Source: Arabidopsis thaliana
Taxonomy: Eukaryota; Streptophyta; Magnoliopsida; Brassicales; Brassicaceae
Assembly (NCBI RefSeq): GCF_000001735.4
Contig: NC_003076.8
Location: 26,601,835 to 26,665,834 of the forward strand
DNA: 64,000 nt
Direction of reading: 5' to 3'
Shown here piece by piece: positions 32,572 to 45,279 of the stretch. Made by a program: the position numbers and the translations under genes. Numbering within the stretch: the first letter of the stretch is position 1; every line of letters starts with the position of its first letter. Below the pieces are notes generated by a model. The model saw nothing but the letters and a program-made list of their open reading frames with translations, did not search any database and was not told where the DNA came from.

Positions 32572-33928
32572 ATGGATCATGGTAGGTTAATGGATGATCA
32601 AATGATGCTAGGCTCTCAAGTGTACCCCTACACGACCCAACCCCAAAATTCACACTGCATCATCGTTAACCAGATCGATGGAGGCGAAGAATCAAAACCG
32701 GTGAAGCGGAGGAGGAAGAGGAGGAGTAAAGGTTCATCAGCCACCAACGAAGAAGACGTGGCGGAGATCGGAGGGATGTTGAGGAAGAGGAAGTTGACCG
32801 ATGAACAAGTGAACATGCTCGAATATAGCTTCGGGAACGAGCATAAGCTGGAGTCAGGGAGGAAGGAGAAGATCGCCGGAGAGTTAGGTCTTGACCCGAG
32901 ACAGGTGGCTGTTTGGTTCCAGAACCGCCGTGCACGTTGGAAGAACAAGAAACTAGAGGAAGAGTACGCCAAACTCAAAAACCACCACGACAACGTCGTA
33001 CTCGGCCAATGCCAACTCGAGTCTCAGGTATAAATTTTATGTTTTTTCACTATAAAACAGAGTAAATTTGGTGATTCTTAATTTCATGTTGCTTGTTTTT
33101 TCGAAAGATGAGTAATTTTATCCGTTCTTAGATAATTAACATATAGTTTATTCGTCAATTAGTATATTTTGAGTATTTATTACACATATGTGAAATGTAG
33201 TTGAATCGAATTTTACAACTAGTGAAAATCCGGTAGCTAGCTAAAAAACACATGTTTGGGACCACACCACAAATATAATAAAGTGGGATATTTCGTCATC
33301 TCATTCTTATCCACCATTAAAAAAAAAAAAAAAGTTCCGTCCGTACAATCTCAGTTGGGCTCATGAGTGGCCCATTTACAGTTGCCCACTCATTTAATGC
33401 CACGTAAAAAACCCTTCTCTGCATTTGGGCTGACATGCCAGAAAATATCCTCCTCATTTGATGAATAACAAAATTAATTTATAACAATTTTTTTCTTTTG
33501 ACATTAACTTTGCATTGTATTAAAACACTATTTATTTCACTGAATTGGTAGTAAAATATATCTTTTTTTTTTGGTTAACAAAATTACTCTTATTTTTGTT
33601 TATCTAGGTACTAAATAAGAGTTTTATATAAGATTTTCTTCTTCACATAGTGATTAACTATGGTATTAACTAATGATGTATTTTTTTGCTGTTGTAGATA
33701 TTGAAACTAACAGAACAATTGAGTGAAGCTCAAAGTGAAATTCGAAAACTGTCGGAACGACTTGAAGAAATGCCAACCAACAGTTCAAGTTCATCGCTTT
33801 CTGTTGAAGCCAACAATGCACCAACTGATTTCGAGCTTGCCCCGGAAACTAATTATAACATCCCGTTTTATATGTTAGATAATAATTATTTACAAAGCAT
33901 GGAGTATTGGGATGGTTTGTATGTATAA
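32572..33928 (+). CDS. HB53: HD-Zip class I transcription factor HB53 (At5g66700)
   Basis: Two exons, 32572-33027 and 33698-33928, give 228 aa. A basic stretch at 44-53 ([10 protein letters not shown]) looks like a nuclear signal. The homeodomain covers about 69-128, with the recognition-helix signature '[11 protein letters not shown]' at 113-123. It runs straight into a leucine zipper with heptad positions L128, L135, V142, L149, L156, A163 and L170. The single intron splits the zipper between residues 152 and 153, in phase 0. The acidic, aromatic C-terminus ('[20 protein letters not shown]') is typical of class I activation tails. HD-Zip I proteins bind CAATNATTG as dimers. HB53 is reported to be auxin-induced in roots (recalled). 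The intron of 670 bp holds no other feature I can support. Confidence 0.96.
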
Positions 33929-34716
33929 TCAGTTTATCAACTAAATATCTCGTGCTTTATTGATGCAACTCATGTTATTATAAGTAATGTAGAAATAGGT
34001 GTTGGTGAAACGGTTGTAATTATGTGTTGTTTTCAGTATTTATTTTAATATATTACTTTGTTTATTATCACTTTGCTTCTTCTAGTTCCATATATATAAA
34101 TCTTTCAAAAAAAAAAAAGGTAACATATATTGATATTTGCTCATTTATCATAAGATATTATTAATGTTCAGTATACAATTAATTAGTTACCAAACAGTTG
34201 TTATTTATATCCAGCCGACATAGAAACTCTTGATTTCATTACTCAAATAGCTTATTCAAGAATTTATTAAAAATCCTGTATAGATAAAGTTCCTTAATTG
34301 TCAACCAGATTAAGTTGTTATTAAAGATGGAGGTAGAACGAATTTATTAGATCTAGATATTTAAAGGACTAAGATAAATTTATGTAATCTACTAATACAT
34401 TCATGTTAATTTATCAAATTAATCATTATCAGAACAAAACCTACCACAATTATTATAGTTTCTTCCTTCATAAATCTTTATATTGGTCAACAATCTTCAT
34501 ATATAAGTTTATCTATATTACAGACGCATATTACAAAAAAAAAGAATAGAAATGAAATATGTTTGAATTTGTTATTTCGTAGACGATATTATAATAAAGT
34601 CTTTCCTTATTTTCCCTCCAGTTCCACATCGAGAGCCCTTTTTGAAAAATATTACTTTTTCAGAAAAGCCCTCTTATTTTATAGAGTTAACAGAAACACC
34701 CCAAACATTTCGGGTG
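33929..34716. other. Intergenic, HB53 3' UTR and kinase promoter
   Basis: AT-rich, with no gene. Confidence 0.55.
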
Positions 34717-34724
34717 TATAAATA
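34717..34724 (+). promoter_or_regulatory. TATA box of the Raf-like kinase gene
   Basis: TATAAATA 58 bp upstream of the ATG, implying a short 5' UTR of about 30 nt. Confidence 0.6.
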
Positions 34725-34774
34725 TAGAGCGTCACACTTTTTACTCAGCGTCGTCTTCATCGCTCACTCCAGAA

Positions 34775-36730
34775 ATGAGACCTCGCGGGTATCAACGAGC
34801 TCCGTCAATGCAGAAACCAACAGATTATCCGACGGATAAGACGCTTCATCCGAATTACCCATTTCTCATGTCCTCTCATGGTCTCAAGTCCTTTGAATCG
34901 GACGACGAAGACGACGACTCCGACTCCTCCAACGATCAATTCGCTTTCACTATCAACACAGAGTTGCTTGTCGATGTCAAAGACATATCTATAGGGGACT
35001 TCATCGGCGAAGGTTCATCATCTACTGTCTACAGAGGATTGTGGGTTTCTCGTTTCTCAATCTCCTACTTCGAAATTGCTTCTGGGTTTGGTGCAAAAAT
35101 TGCAGATTTTGTTTTCCTGTTTATCCTTTCTTGATTTCGGTATTTATTCGAAGAGTATAGGTTTCAGGGTATATTGGTGATTTAATTTTGGGTTTAACCT
35201 TGAAATTTGGAATCTTTCATGCTGGTTAGTGTTAGGTTTTGTCACTCTTAGGTTTATGTAGTCTCAGCTCTAGTGTTTCCTACACAATGCCTCAAAAAAG
35301 GATTAATGTTACAGAGAAACCATGAATTACAATAAGAAGGAAGATTCTGATGTGGGTGTTTGAATGAGTAATCTTTGTATTGTGGCATACTTGTTACTGA
35401 TTTTTGGAATTTGGATATGGGTTAAAGAACATTTCTTTATCCATGATTATAGGTTCAGGAGAGTTGTCCCTGTGTCTGTGAAGATATTCCAGCCTAAAAG
35501 AACATCTGCTTTAAGCATTGAGCAGAGGAAGAAGTTTCAGAGAGAGGTTTTGCTGCTTTCCAAGTTTAGACATGAAAACATTGTGCGGGTAATATTGGAG
35601 CCTTTGATGTTTTGTTTGTTTTCATATGTTAGCAGCCTTATCTCGTTGGTCGTCGATGGTATAATATCCCTAATGGGATCCTTTTGATGACAGTTCATTG
35701 GGGCGTGCATAGAACCAAAGTTGATGATAATTACTGAACTCATGGAAGGCAATACTCTTCAGAAGTTTATGTTGAGTGTTCGTCCAAAGCCTCTTGATCT
35801 GAAGCTCTCCATTAGCTTTGCGTTGGATATTGCTCGGGGAATGGAGTTCTTGAATGCAAATGGCATTATTCACCGAGATTTGAAACCAAGTAAGTTAAAC
35901 TGAGACATCACGAAAAGAGGAATCAAGATTTGTGAATTGAAGAAGATTGGTTTTTGTGCAGGTAATATGCTCTTAACAGGTGATCAGAAACATGTAAAGT
36001 TGGCTGACTTTGGACTTGCTAGAGAGGAGACTAAAGGTTTCATGACCTTTGAGGCTGGTACATACAGATGGATGGCTCCAGAGGTGGGTGTTTCTAGTTT
36101 CTTGTTACTTAATTAGGTTTAAAATCTTTTCTTGGTTTGTTAACTTGTTTGTTTGTTTCTCAGTTATTCAGCTATGACACGCTTGAAATTGGCGAAAAGA
36201 AACACTACGATCATAAGGTGGACGTTTACAGTTTCGCCATTGTTTTCTGGGAGTTACTTACCAACAAAACCCCATTCAAAGGAAAGAACAACATCTTTGT
36301 AGCTTATGCTGCCAGCAAAGTAAGTAAGCCACAATTTCAACTCAAAATCACAGGAACATGAATTGATTAAGTCCTTTAATATCTGCAGAACCAGAGACCA
36401 AGTGTGGAGAATCTTCCAGAAGGCGTTGTTTCTATCCTGCAATCATGCTGGGCAGAGAATCCTGACGCTCGTCCTGAGTTTAAAGAAATTACATATTCAC
36501 TAACAAACTTGCTCAGAAGCTTAAGCTCAGACACTGATGCTACTTCATCCAATAGCAAAGCCAATATAGCTACCGAGGATTCAACAAGCAGTCTGGTTCA
36601 AGAACGTGTTGTCTGTGATTGTCCCGGACTAAAGATGAGCAAGACGAAGAAGCTGAAGAAGAAGACGAATAAACTGATGAATATGATCGTCCCTTTTCTC
36701 AAGATCTTCAAAAGTTGTATGTCCAAGTGA
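34775..36730 (+). CDS. Raf-like protein kinase, MAPKKK-related (At5g66710)
   Basis: Six exons: 34775-35040, 35453-35588, 35694-35889, 35962-36083, 36164-36319, 36389-36730; 405 aa. An acidic N-terminal region ([14 protein letters not shown], 41-54) precedes the kinase domain. The glycine loop is 'IGEGSSSTV' (77-85), with Ser where the third Gly would be. The ATP lysine is K99 in 'VPVSVK'. The catalytic loop is 'HRDLKPSN' with D196, then 'DFG' at 215-217 and 'APE' ending at 240. A basic tail '[11 protein letters not shown]' lies near the C-terminus. All catalytic residues are present, so the kinase should be active on Ser/Thr and possibly Tyr, as for plant Raf-like groups. The substrate and pathway are unknown to me. 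It converges with the PP2C gene downstream. Confidence 0.93.
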
Positions 36731-37180
36731 TGGAAGTAGAAACTCTCTGGTAAAAGATAAAAGGTATAGCAATACGAACTCGACAGAGTAAAACGAAAGA
36801 AAAAATGGTTAGGCTTTGTGCTTTGTTCTTTTTTGTTTGGTATTTCAACAATTTATGTTGAAAAATAGTATGCCAAACTAATTAGTGTACGGAATCGAAG
36901 AATATGTGGTATAAATAATAGAATCATCATATAATTTACTCTATGAACCATGATTATTCTATCGTGTTTTTTCACCTAAGTAAACACAATTAGATTCACG
37001 TTTCATAACTTAGCTAAACTATATTTTGATTCCGTGAAAAATACACATTTAATGACCTCCTGAGGACTTTTAATACCGTAACAAGTTTTTCAAAAAAACA
37101 CAACAAAAAATAAAAGAAAAGGTATCGTCAGATTTTGGCGGGATTGGACCGTTTAAACAGAAGATCATCAATTTGGTCTC
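36731..37180. other. Shared 3' region between convergent genes
   Basis: 450 bp between the kinase stop (+) and the PP2C stop (-). It must hold both 3' UTRs; no other feature seen. Confidence 0.6.
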
Positions 37181-38711
37181 TTAAGATGAGGTGACGTAAG
37201 AAACGACGGCAGTGATGTCATCAAGCTTTCCTCCGTAATACCTGTAGCCAGCCTCCTGAGCCGCAGTTGCGAAAGGGCTCTGCCGTTTTTTGTCGACTGC
37301 TCTTTGACGTGCCAACTCTGCAATCTTCTGAGCTGTGCCTTTCGGGTCTAAACCGGCCCTCACCGAGCTAACCACCACTCCTGTGATCTCTTCATTGTAT
37401 AAATTATCATACACTCCATCTGTTCCAGCGACAATGACATCTCCAGACTGAACATCAATTGTGAATACCTGATTCATATAACCACACCAGCGTGTTCAAT
37501 TCAATCCGTATAACCCGAACCACAACTGAAAAGTGTATTCAAAATGGTCTTATTAAGCTTTGATAATAGGAAGAATACGCCTTTGAAACTGACCTGACCG
37601 GAGCTAGGGACGTCGGCACTGTTCCCACTCTCTAATTGATAAGTGAAGTTGAATCCATGCTGCTGAACCGGAGACTGAAACACCGTGGTTCCCTCTCTAA
37701 CCACCGTGAATCCACTGTCTCCGAGATTAATGGCGTGTAATCCCTTGCACAAGGAGAACAAACACTCTTCAACAGACGGTTCTAAGAAATACAGTTGTTG
37801 TTCATTCACAAACAAAACTCTGTGAGCTAACTAACCTTATCTTTTAAAACGATGATACAAGCCGTGGAGGAGCCTTTGGCTTTGGTTTGAGAATGTGCTT
37901 TCTCTAACACCACTAAAGGGTCGATAGAAGAACCTTTATGCTGTTCTTGAATTGCAGATACTGAATAAGACATAAGCTCACGCGAAAACAGTCCCGCATT
38001 AACACCAACCTCAGCCCAACCGCCAACTCCATCTGCAACTCCAATAGCTTGTTCTTCATCGCAGATAAAGTGAGCGTCTTCTCCACCTGTAGCTTCCTTT
38101 TCAGGATGCGGGAGATAACATGACCCCGACACTAGCCTAAGACTCCTACTCAAAATATCAAAACATTGAAACCAATTGGTAACAAAAAGATTAAGAAAGT
38201 GTAAAAGAACTTACTTAAGAGATGTAGTAGTAGTTGGTGGTGACTCTTGAGAACCACCGTTAAGAGAAGACAGCTCATGAGCCGGTCCAACCGAGAAACA
38301 AGCCATAGGAGAAGTATGAACACTCTTAGACAATGTCCCAAAGAGTGCACGACTCTTTTCTAGCGGATCAACAACAGAATAGTGACAAACCAATCGGTTC
38401 TTCATCATTCCCCCTCTCTTCCCAAGTCTCATGCTAGCTACAGGACAATTAATAGTGAAGCTACCACCACTAGAACGCTTCTTAGTGAAGTCTAAGCCAT
38501 TTGAACAAGTAGTAACCAAATCATCCAAACAAGCGTCTCCAAACACTGGCAAAGAACCAGAAGCAGCCATGGCTTGACGAAACCGAGAACTATCAGAAAA
38601 CAATCTCCTTTGACCCGAATTGGAGAAGAAGCTCTTACTTTTCCCAGCAACGATTCTTTGAAACCCAAATTGAGAAACTGGGTTTAATCTCGAGAGAGCA
38701 GTCGCTGACAT
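37181..38711 (-). CDS. PP2C-type phosphatase, SpoIIE/PTC7-like (At5g66720)
   Basis: Four exons: 38711-38215, 38145-37836, 37743-37594, 37468-37181; 414 aa. The N-terminus is rich in Ser and Arg without acids (MSATALSRLNPVSQFG), like a transit peptide, and is followed by a ~120-residue region without a known domain. The phosphatase domain has metal-ligand motifs 'GEDAHF' (187-192), 'VADGVGGW' (202-209), 'GTDGVYDNL' (334-342) and 'DDITAVV' (402-408). The wide spacing and the GVGGW form place it with the PTC7/SpoIIE-like branch, often organellar, rather than with the ABA co-receptor PP2Cs. Exon 2 has a tandem acceptor (gag|tag|): use of the upstream AG would give 415 aa with NR in place of K. 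I chose the downstream site because it gives the length I recall. Confidence 0.93.
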
Positions 38712-40079
38712 CTGAATCAATAATAATCAATAAAAGGAAAGATTTTTACCAAAACTGAACAAAGCTACACCAAAATCAACAGACTATAAAACGAGCCCTT
38801 AATCATTACCCACTTCAAATACTTGAGATAAGAGATAAACTATTACCGGATTCTTCACTAGTCAGGGCTTTTTCCGTCTTCTTCTTCGCCGGAATTAGGT
38901 TAGAGAAGAGAGGAAGGAATATATAAAGATCTCTTGTTTCCGCTACCTACCTGCAGCTGCGAGCTCCTCCGTAAAACTCATTAGCCGATGAGGGCAAAAT
39001 CGGAAACTTAACTTGTTTCTTCGTGTTCAGTTTTCGATGTCTGAAATTTCTCAGCGAAATTAAAAAATACTAAGAGATAATAATTTAATGGTCTTGGACT
39101 TGACATTTAAGGCCCAATAGTATTAAGCTTGTGGACTTGAGTAGTCTTCAGCATAATGACTAATGAGCTTAAAATATCAATGGCCTATTAAGAAAGAAAC
39201 ATTTCACAATCAACCCCAATAGGCTTCTCTCTTCTTGCTTACTGTACACAACCAATTTTATTTTCTTAATATTGAAAACTACACGATCATTGCTCGAGTC
39301 CAAGCATATCAATATTGATCAAATGATAAAGTCACACTAATCATAGTTACTGATTTCTGTTAAACTTCCGATTTTGTAATACAGTAAATATGATGTGGGT
39401 AAATAAATTATCTTGCTCTCCAAAATAAAATACAAAATAGTGCCTTTGTGGGTTGAATTGTCATGATAATTCTATCACTATAATGGACCTACGTAGCGAT
39501 TGAAACATCAAAATCCAAAATCTTTGGTCGATTCTCCAATCAAATCACACTGGTCAAGTCTCAAATTATCTGGCCAAATTGAGACTATTTTTAGTTCTGC
39601 AAGTTTTTAGACAAATATCACCACCTTCCAAAAAATTTATCACTTTTGGGAGAAGTCAATTCAATCTCATCTACGAATTGTTCCCATTAATGCAAAAATT
39701 CGATTCAGCGTTTTAAGACAGCAAGCAACACCCAATAATAGAAACTTCAAACCCCATTGATTGTTTTCACATGGTAGAGACTTCCATCAGAACTAGACCA
39801 AGATTTGTAACCATCTGTAATAATTTAGCTGTCATGTCACAACCCGAGTTCAAATTATCTCTCAAAGTACAACATGTGAGTTATAATAAACCACACACCA
39901 AAAAAAAAACAATATATTTTGTTGTTGTTGCTAGGAGATTTATGTACTTGAGAGAAAACCCACTTGGGAATAAAACTAAAGCTTTCACTAAAACAAGATA
40001 CCAAAACATCTAAAACCTGAAACAAACTTGATGAACTATATACTACACTGGTCTACTACGTTCATGCCTTTTGTCTCTC
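38712..40079. other. PP2C promoter and IDD1 3' flank
   Basis: 38712-38940 probably carries the PP2C 5' UTR, possibly with a leader intron ending just before the ATG ('ttgattcag'). A TATATA-like run lies near 38920. Beyond 39000 the sequence is AT-rich intergenic, and the last ~200 bp should be the IDD1 3' UTR. No further gene. Confidence 0.5.
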
Positions 40080-42049
40080 TTACGAACTTCTTCCAATGTC
40101 TTTGCCTGAAAACTCCCCTGATCCAAACAGATCGATTCCACCTCCACCACCTATAGAAGTTAACAGAGCAGACAATCCACCTCCGGTATTACCACCATTA
40201 CCAACAGCTCTTCCTAATCCAAGAAAGTCTAGTGTCGTCTGTTTCGGACCAAACACCGATGAATTCCCCATCATGAGCTCTTTTAGACCCGATCCGCTAC
40301 CACCGCTGCTACAAGGTAGTCCAAGTCCAAGACCAGGAGCTAATGACAATGCATCATGATTGCTGAGTTCCATAGATGAAGAAGTAGTTGAAACTATGCC
40401 TAACCCGCGAAGCAACGAACCTCCTGATCCCGTGGAACCCATTTGTGCAGCTTTTTGGAGCAATGCAGTAGCTGACATTGCCGGTTGAGGAGGGAGAGGA
40501 GTTAGGAAATGTGGCGGATCTCGTATTGTTGGTCCGAACAAAGAAGGGTTCGTCGAGAGACAGAGAGAGATGGGTTCCATGGAGGACGATGGTGCGAATA
40601 GACTTGGAGAAGCGGTTGAGGAAGCATATAAACTAGGCGAAGCTGTTGATGATACAAACAAACCTGCGTATCCACCATTGTTGTTACTGTGATCATTGCT
40701 TAGATCCGATGAGCTAACATTGAACCCGATCGTTCTTGAAGCTTCCTCAATAATGACTTCAGGATGATTGTTGTTTTCTTGAGATTCTACAAACAAAAAG
40801 AGATGATGAGTCATGGACATAAACTTTGAGGCTTTAATTATAATTAATGGATACATTATAGGCTTAGCTATGGAAGACGACGAACACGATTCAGTTTTTT
40901 AGCAGACATCAGAAATATAACGGCGCTACAGACAAAACCAACTAAACTCCAAGTTCACCGACCAGTTTACAGTTGGATTATTTTAAAGAGTTCTTGTTTC
41001 GGTTAGAGAATTGATAAATTGTTACATGTAGCGATTTTGCCACATTTTGCCATCAAACAGAGAGTTTGTATTATGTACCTGGAGAATTCTGAATCGGCAA
41101 AACAGAGGAAGATATGATTTTGACAGACTCAGTCTCAACCGAAATAGCCGGTGCCGGAGCTATAGCAACCGATGGCGGAGAAGAAGGCGGTAATGACGGA
41201 GAAGACTCAACAGCTGCTGGAGATTTTTGCTCAATTTCAGGATTCTTCCTAGTGACAGTTTCTGGATAAAGTTTCTTGCTTTGAGTATGATTCTTCGCAC
41301 TCTCTTCAGCCAAGGCATCACAAAAGGCTCTATGCGTTATAAAGCTATCTCTCCTGCAACAAAACCCAATCCACAAGTTAGTAAAATCCATAAGAAAGAT
41401 CAAACCTTTGAATATGTTTATAACAATTTGTCGCCACCTAGAAAACAGAGTTCCACAATCGCATTTATACTCCTTGGTGCCACAAATCTTCGAATGAGCT
41501 TTCCAATCTGATTGAACAGCATACTTCTTAGAACATTTCTCACACTTCCATTTCTTCTCGCCGTGTTTCCGACAAAAGTGTTTCTTGATTCCAGTAAGAT
41601 CTCCAAGAGCACGTGAAGGGTCATGATGAACACAGCCAGAAACAGGACAAACATAAACCTTCTTCCTCACTTCTTTAGTCGATCTCTGTCGAAGTTTCCA
41701 TGGAAGATTGTGACCACGACGATGAAGCTGAAGATTCTGGTCACGTTGAAAACCTTTGTTACAGATTTCGCAAACGAATCGATTCGTTGCCATAAGTGTT
41801 TTAGGTGACAAAGCTATCACTTCAGCGTCTGGATCTGAATTTAGACAATCAGTGAGAACAACTAAAAACAGAAAATTTCAAACTCAAAAAACAGAAAAAA
41901 AAAAGTTTGGATTTTTGAGAAGTACCAGGCATTCCAGGAAGATTCCGTTTCTTCTTCCCGACGGATTTAGGAGTTAGATTTTGGTTTCCGGTCGATGAGA
42001 CGCTTGCATCGCCGGAAACTGTAGAGGAATTATCTAAATCAACCGGCAT
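40080..42049 (-). CDS. IDD1: INDETERMINATE-domain zinc finger IDD1/ENHYDROUS (At5g66730)
   Basis: Four exons: 42049-41926, 41834-41438, 41353-41079, 40786-40080; exactly 500 aa. A nuclear signal 'KKKRNLPG' (32-39) precedes the INDETERMINATE domain. The first C2H2 finger is CEICNKGFQRDQNLQLHRRGH (C63, C66, H79, H83). A second follows ('YVCPVSGCVHHDPSRALGDL'), then two C2HC fingers ('WKCEKCSKKYAVQSDWKAH' and 'YKCDCGTLFSRRDSFITHRAF'), the last split by intron 2. The C-terminal half has the two IDD signature motifs 'MSATALLQKAAQMGS' and 'TLDFLGLG', which bind GRAS/DELLA partners in the family. IDD1 is known to promote seed maturation and to interact with DELLA (recalled). The adjacent window gene SCL4 is a GRAS protein, but partnership is not implied by proximity. 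Confidence 0.97.
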
Positions 42050-45000
42050 GTTTCAAAGATACTAAATTCCAATCTTTGAACACAAAAAGGAAGAAGCAAA
42101 TCTCAGCTCAGCTCAATCTAGGGTTTATCATCCTCCTCCTACTCTGTTTAGTCTCTCTTTCTCTCTCTCTTCTTCAGCTACCAGTCAATCTGCTTTTCGT
42201 AAAAATCTCCTTTTCCCCTTTCCGCCACCAAACTTTTCTGATAACTCACTCTCTGACCTCTCTTCTTCAAAAAGATTTAAAACCCCCAAAAGAAAAAGAA
42301 AAAAAATCAAAACTTCATTACCCAAGAAATCTCTTAATCATTTAACCCAGACTCTCTCTTCTCCACACGCATCTTTTATCCACCGTCCACCGATCTGATC
42401 CAACGGCTGAGATTTCACCGGAGACGAGTTATCCTTACTACTTCCGGCTTGTTTCTCTCTGAAGAATCACCGGAAAAAAAAATAAGGCGGCTTGTGTGTG
42501 AGACTTTGTGTGAAAGCTTCAACCTTTTTTTTCTTTTTCTTTGGCTTGTCCAAGAAAAAGGAGCCTTCTTCTTCTTTTCTCTCTCTGGAGACAATTATAC
42601 TAATTTTTTTCTCTCAACTTTTCACCCTTTTTTTTTTGTTAACAAACATTTTTTATACATAATTGTGTCGACTTTCAAGTTCCAAGTATCTAAATCTGTA
42701 TTTTGGACTCCCATGCAAATAATTAAAATAGAATAATCTTTTTGTAGATTTTAAATTGAAAACGGTGTAGAAAGGTTAAAAGCACCAAACAAAACGAGTA
42801 AATAGATATTGTAATAATTTTTTCACCTTTATGGAAAAGATTATATCATAGACGATGTACACAGATGAAAATTAGAAAATGGCATGTGAATATATGCAGT
42901 ACCCAATGAATGCAATATCAGGTTTGTATTATTTTTCTATTGTATCTCTACATGTTACGTAATCAAACGATCAAGTAATTTATTAATATTGTCGATGGCG
43001 TAGAAATTATAAATTTATTTTATGTCATTGTTTACTATATAGATTTTGAGCTAAACGACTTATTTTGTCAAAAGATATATCCGTGTTTGGTTTAAGATTG
43101 GGTTTTAGTATTTCCAATATTAATCTAAATTCTTAGCTTATGAACATGTCAATAAACAAAAAAATTATTTTACTGTCACTGTCCTTAGACGGGGACAAAG
43201 GAGGGTATTACCGTCGCGTTGTCGGACCGTAAAATAATTAACCAAATTTTGTTGTTGAACGAATAACATTTTTTACTGTGGGAATTTGTCGTGTAGCATT
43301 ACGTTCGAAATCGCAATTTGTTTTCTTCTTTGTGGGTGTATATTTCTGGTTAACGAAACTATAACCCAATTTAATGCAATGTTCGTCTGTTTTTGTTGAC
43401 TTTGACCCTTTTTTGGTAATATTCGTTCAGCTTTTGTTTTAACGTTTTCATTGCCTTGTAGGCATCTGAGAAGCTCAGATTCTGACACGTGTCTTTTGTT
43501 ATCTGAATTTGCATCCGTTGGATAAACATGACGCTGACAGGTGGATTGAAAAGTAACCAGCTTGGATTTCTGTGTATATGTTACACCGCCACTTCCCTTA
43601 ATTTCTTCGTTCTTAGTTAAAATAAAAAAGGTTTAATTTATGAGTAAAAGTATGTAAAACGACAACGATTACTATAAGAATTAAAATTTATCTTTGCTTA
43701 GTAATTTGCACTTAAGATTGGATTCAAATTTTGTAAAAAGCGAATGTTACATATATGTCCATTGAAAAAATTGCATTTGACTTTACAAGCATTGAAATTA
43801 ATTAATTTGGGACCCCTTTTTTTGTTAGTTTCAAAGGAAGAATTATTTTAGGCTGAGATGGGTCCCTCCATAAACTCACTATTCTGCCAGCATACAAATT
43901 CCTTAACATATGGTCCAAATAGCAGTTCCAACCACTAGTATCCAATAATAATCTGAACAAATTATCTTTCTTTTTTTTTCCTGATAATCTTGTATTTGTT
44001 TGTTCAATGAGCTTAATACGTATATTAGTTATGACTTATAACTAAATACTTTGACTCACTTGATCCGTACACATTGATTTCGTTTATTCAAATCCGAACA
44101 ACGTAATGATCTTTTTGGGCCGAGTTATTTGTATTCTCAACCTGAGTCCAACCATGCTTTATGGGCTTTTCTGTTTATTTATGCATGTAAAGTTTATAAT
44201 GCTTGCAAATAACCACATATTGTATGAATGTAATTACTATGATTTAAGGGCACTGCTTTTCTGTTTTCACGTTGTTTTCGAAATTGCTATTGCGTGTGAT
44301 ATCTGTGTTGGACCAATTATTGAAAAGGACAAGGCTGACTCTGGTTTTTAATGAGTAGTCCCCATGGGAGTTATGTTCATTTACCACACATTTTTTTGTA
44401 TAGTATAGTATGAGTTTTTATTTGATATCTTTTATCTTCGGAAAATAAATGGTTCAAATTGTTTGTCTAAAAATGCACACATGAATATCTTGTGGTCTCA
44501 CACAATTGTAGGAAACAAATTAATATTTGTTGCGAAAATAATGTTATTATTTTATCATACGAAATCCTAGAGAAAATGGTGGCAAAAGAGGCAAAGACTA
44601 AACTAATGAATTTAAAATATGAAAATGATGGAATGACTGGTTTACCAATATTACAGTATATTGTAATTTTATAAAAACGAATCCTGAAGAAGAGGGCAAA
44701 CCCCAAGACCACGCAAATCAGTCTACAAATATGAAAATTTCCAATAACTAGAAAAACATGTGCATTTATCTTTTTCCATCATTCGGATTTTTACAATGGA
44801 AATTTTGACCACTGAGCGCAAGTGTTATAGTATTTTATTATTATCCAATATTAATATCATTATTCGGATCCATGCATTCTATATAACTATGTCCACCATC
44901 TTACTTGTGTCTATGTTGCAACTTCAACGTCGTATATATATAGGGATTGTTGTCACGAATACAATGCTAATTAAGGAAGATTGTGACTTCTCGGAAAATT

Positions 45001-45279
45001 TAGAACTAATTAAGAGTGGAACTAAAATGCCAATGAAAATAGCCTAAATCAAAGGAGAACCACAAATATAAATTGGAAGACCTTAAAAAACAATTAAACG
45101 AGGACGAAACAAATTTTGGAATCATCAATTATACGAAAAAAAGAAGAAAGAAAAAAGAGGTTTCATGAATCACAGTAGTGCTGACAATCTTCGAACCATT
45201 TGTGGGTTTCATACAATCGATCACCAATAGAACAAAAGAGAAACAGAGGAACAGAAAGAATAGAAGGAGTGGGAAGTGT
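42050..45279. other. Divergent intergenic region between IDD1 and the DUF620 gene
   Basis: 3.2 kb. The first ~450 bp is CT/GA-rich and fits a long IDD1 5' UTR on the minus strand. The rest is AT-rich with no believable coding frame. A perfect palindromic G-box is listed separately. Confidence 0.55.
43484..43493. promoter_or_regulatory. Palindromic G-box/ABRE
   Basis: GACACGTGTC, a perfect 10-bp palindrome and a strong bZIP (ABF/GBF) type site, 1.4 kb upstream of IDD1. Motif match only. Confidence 0.4.
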
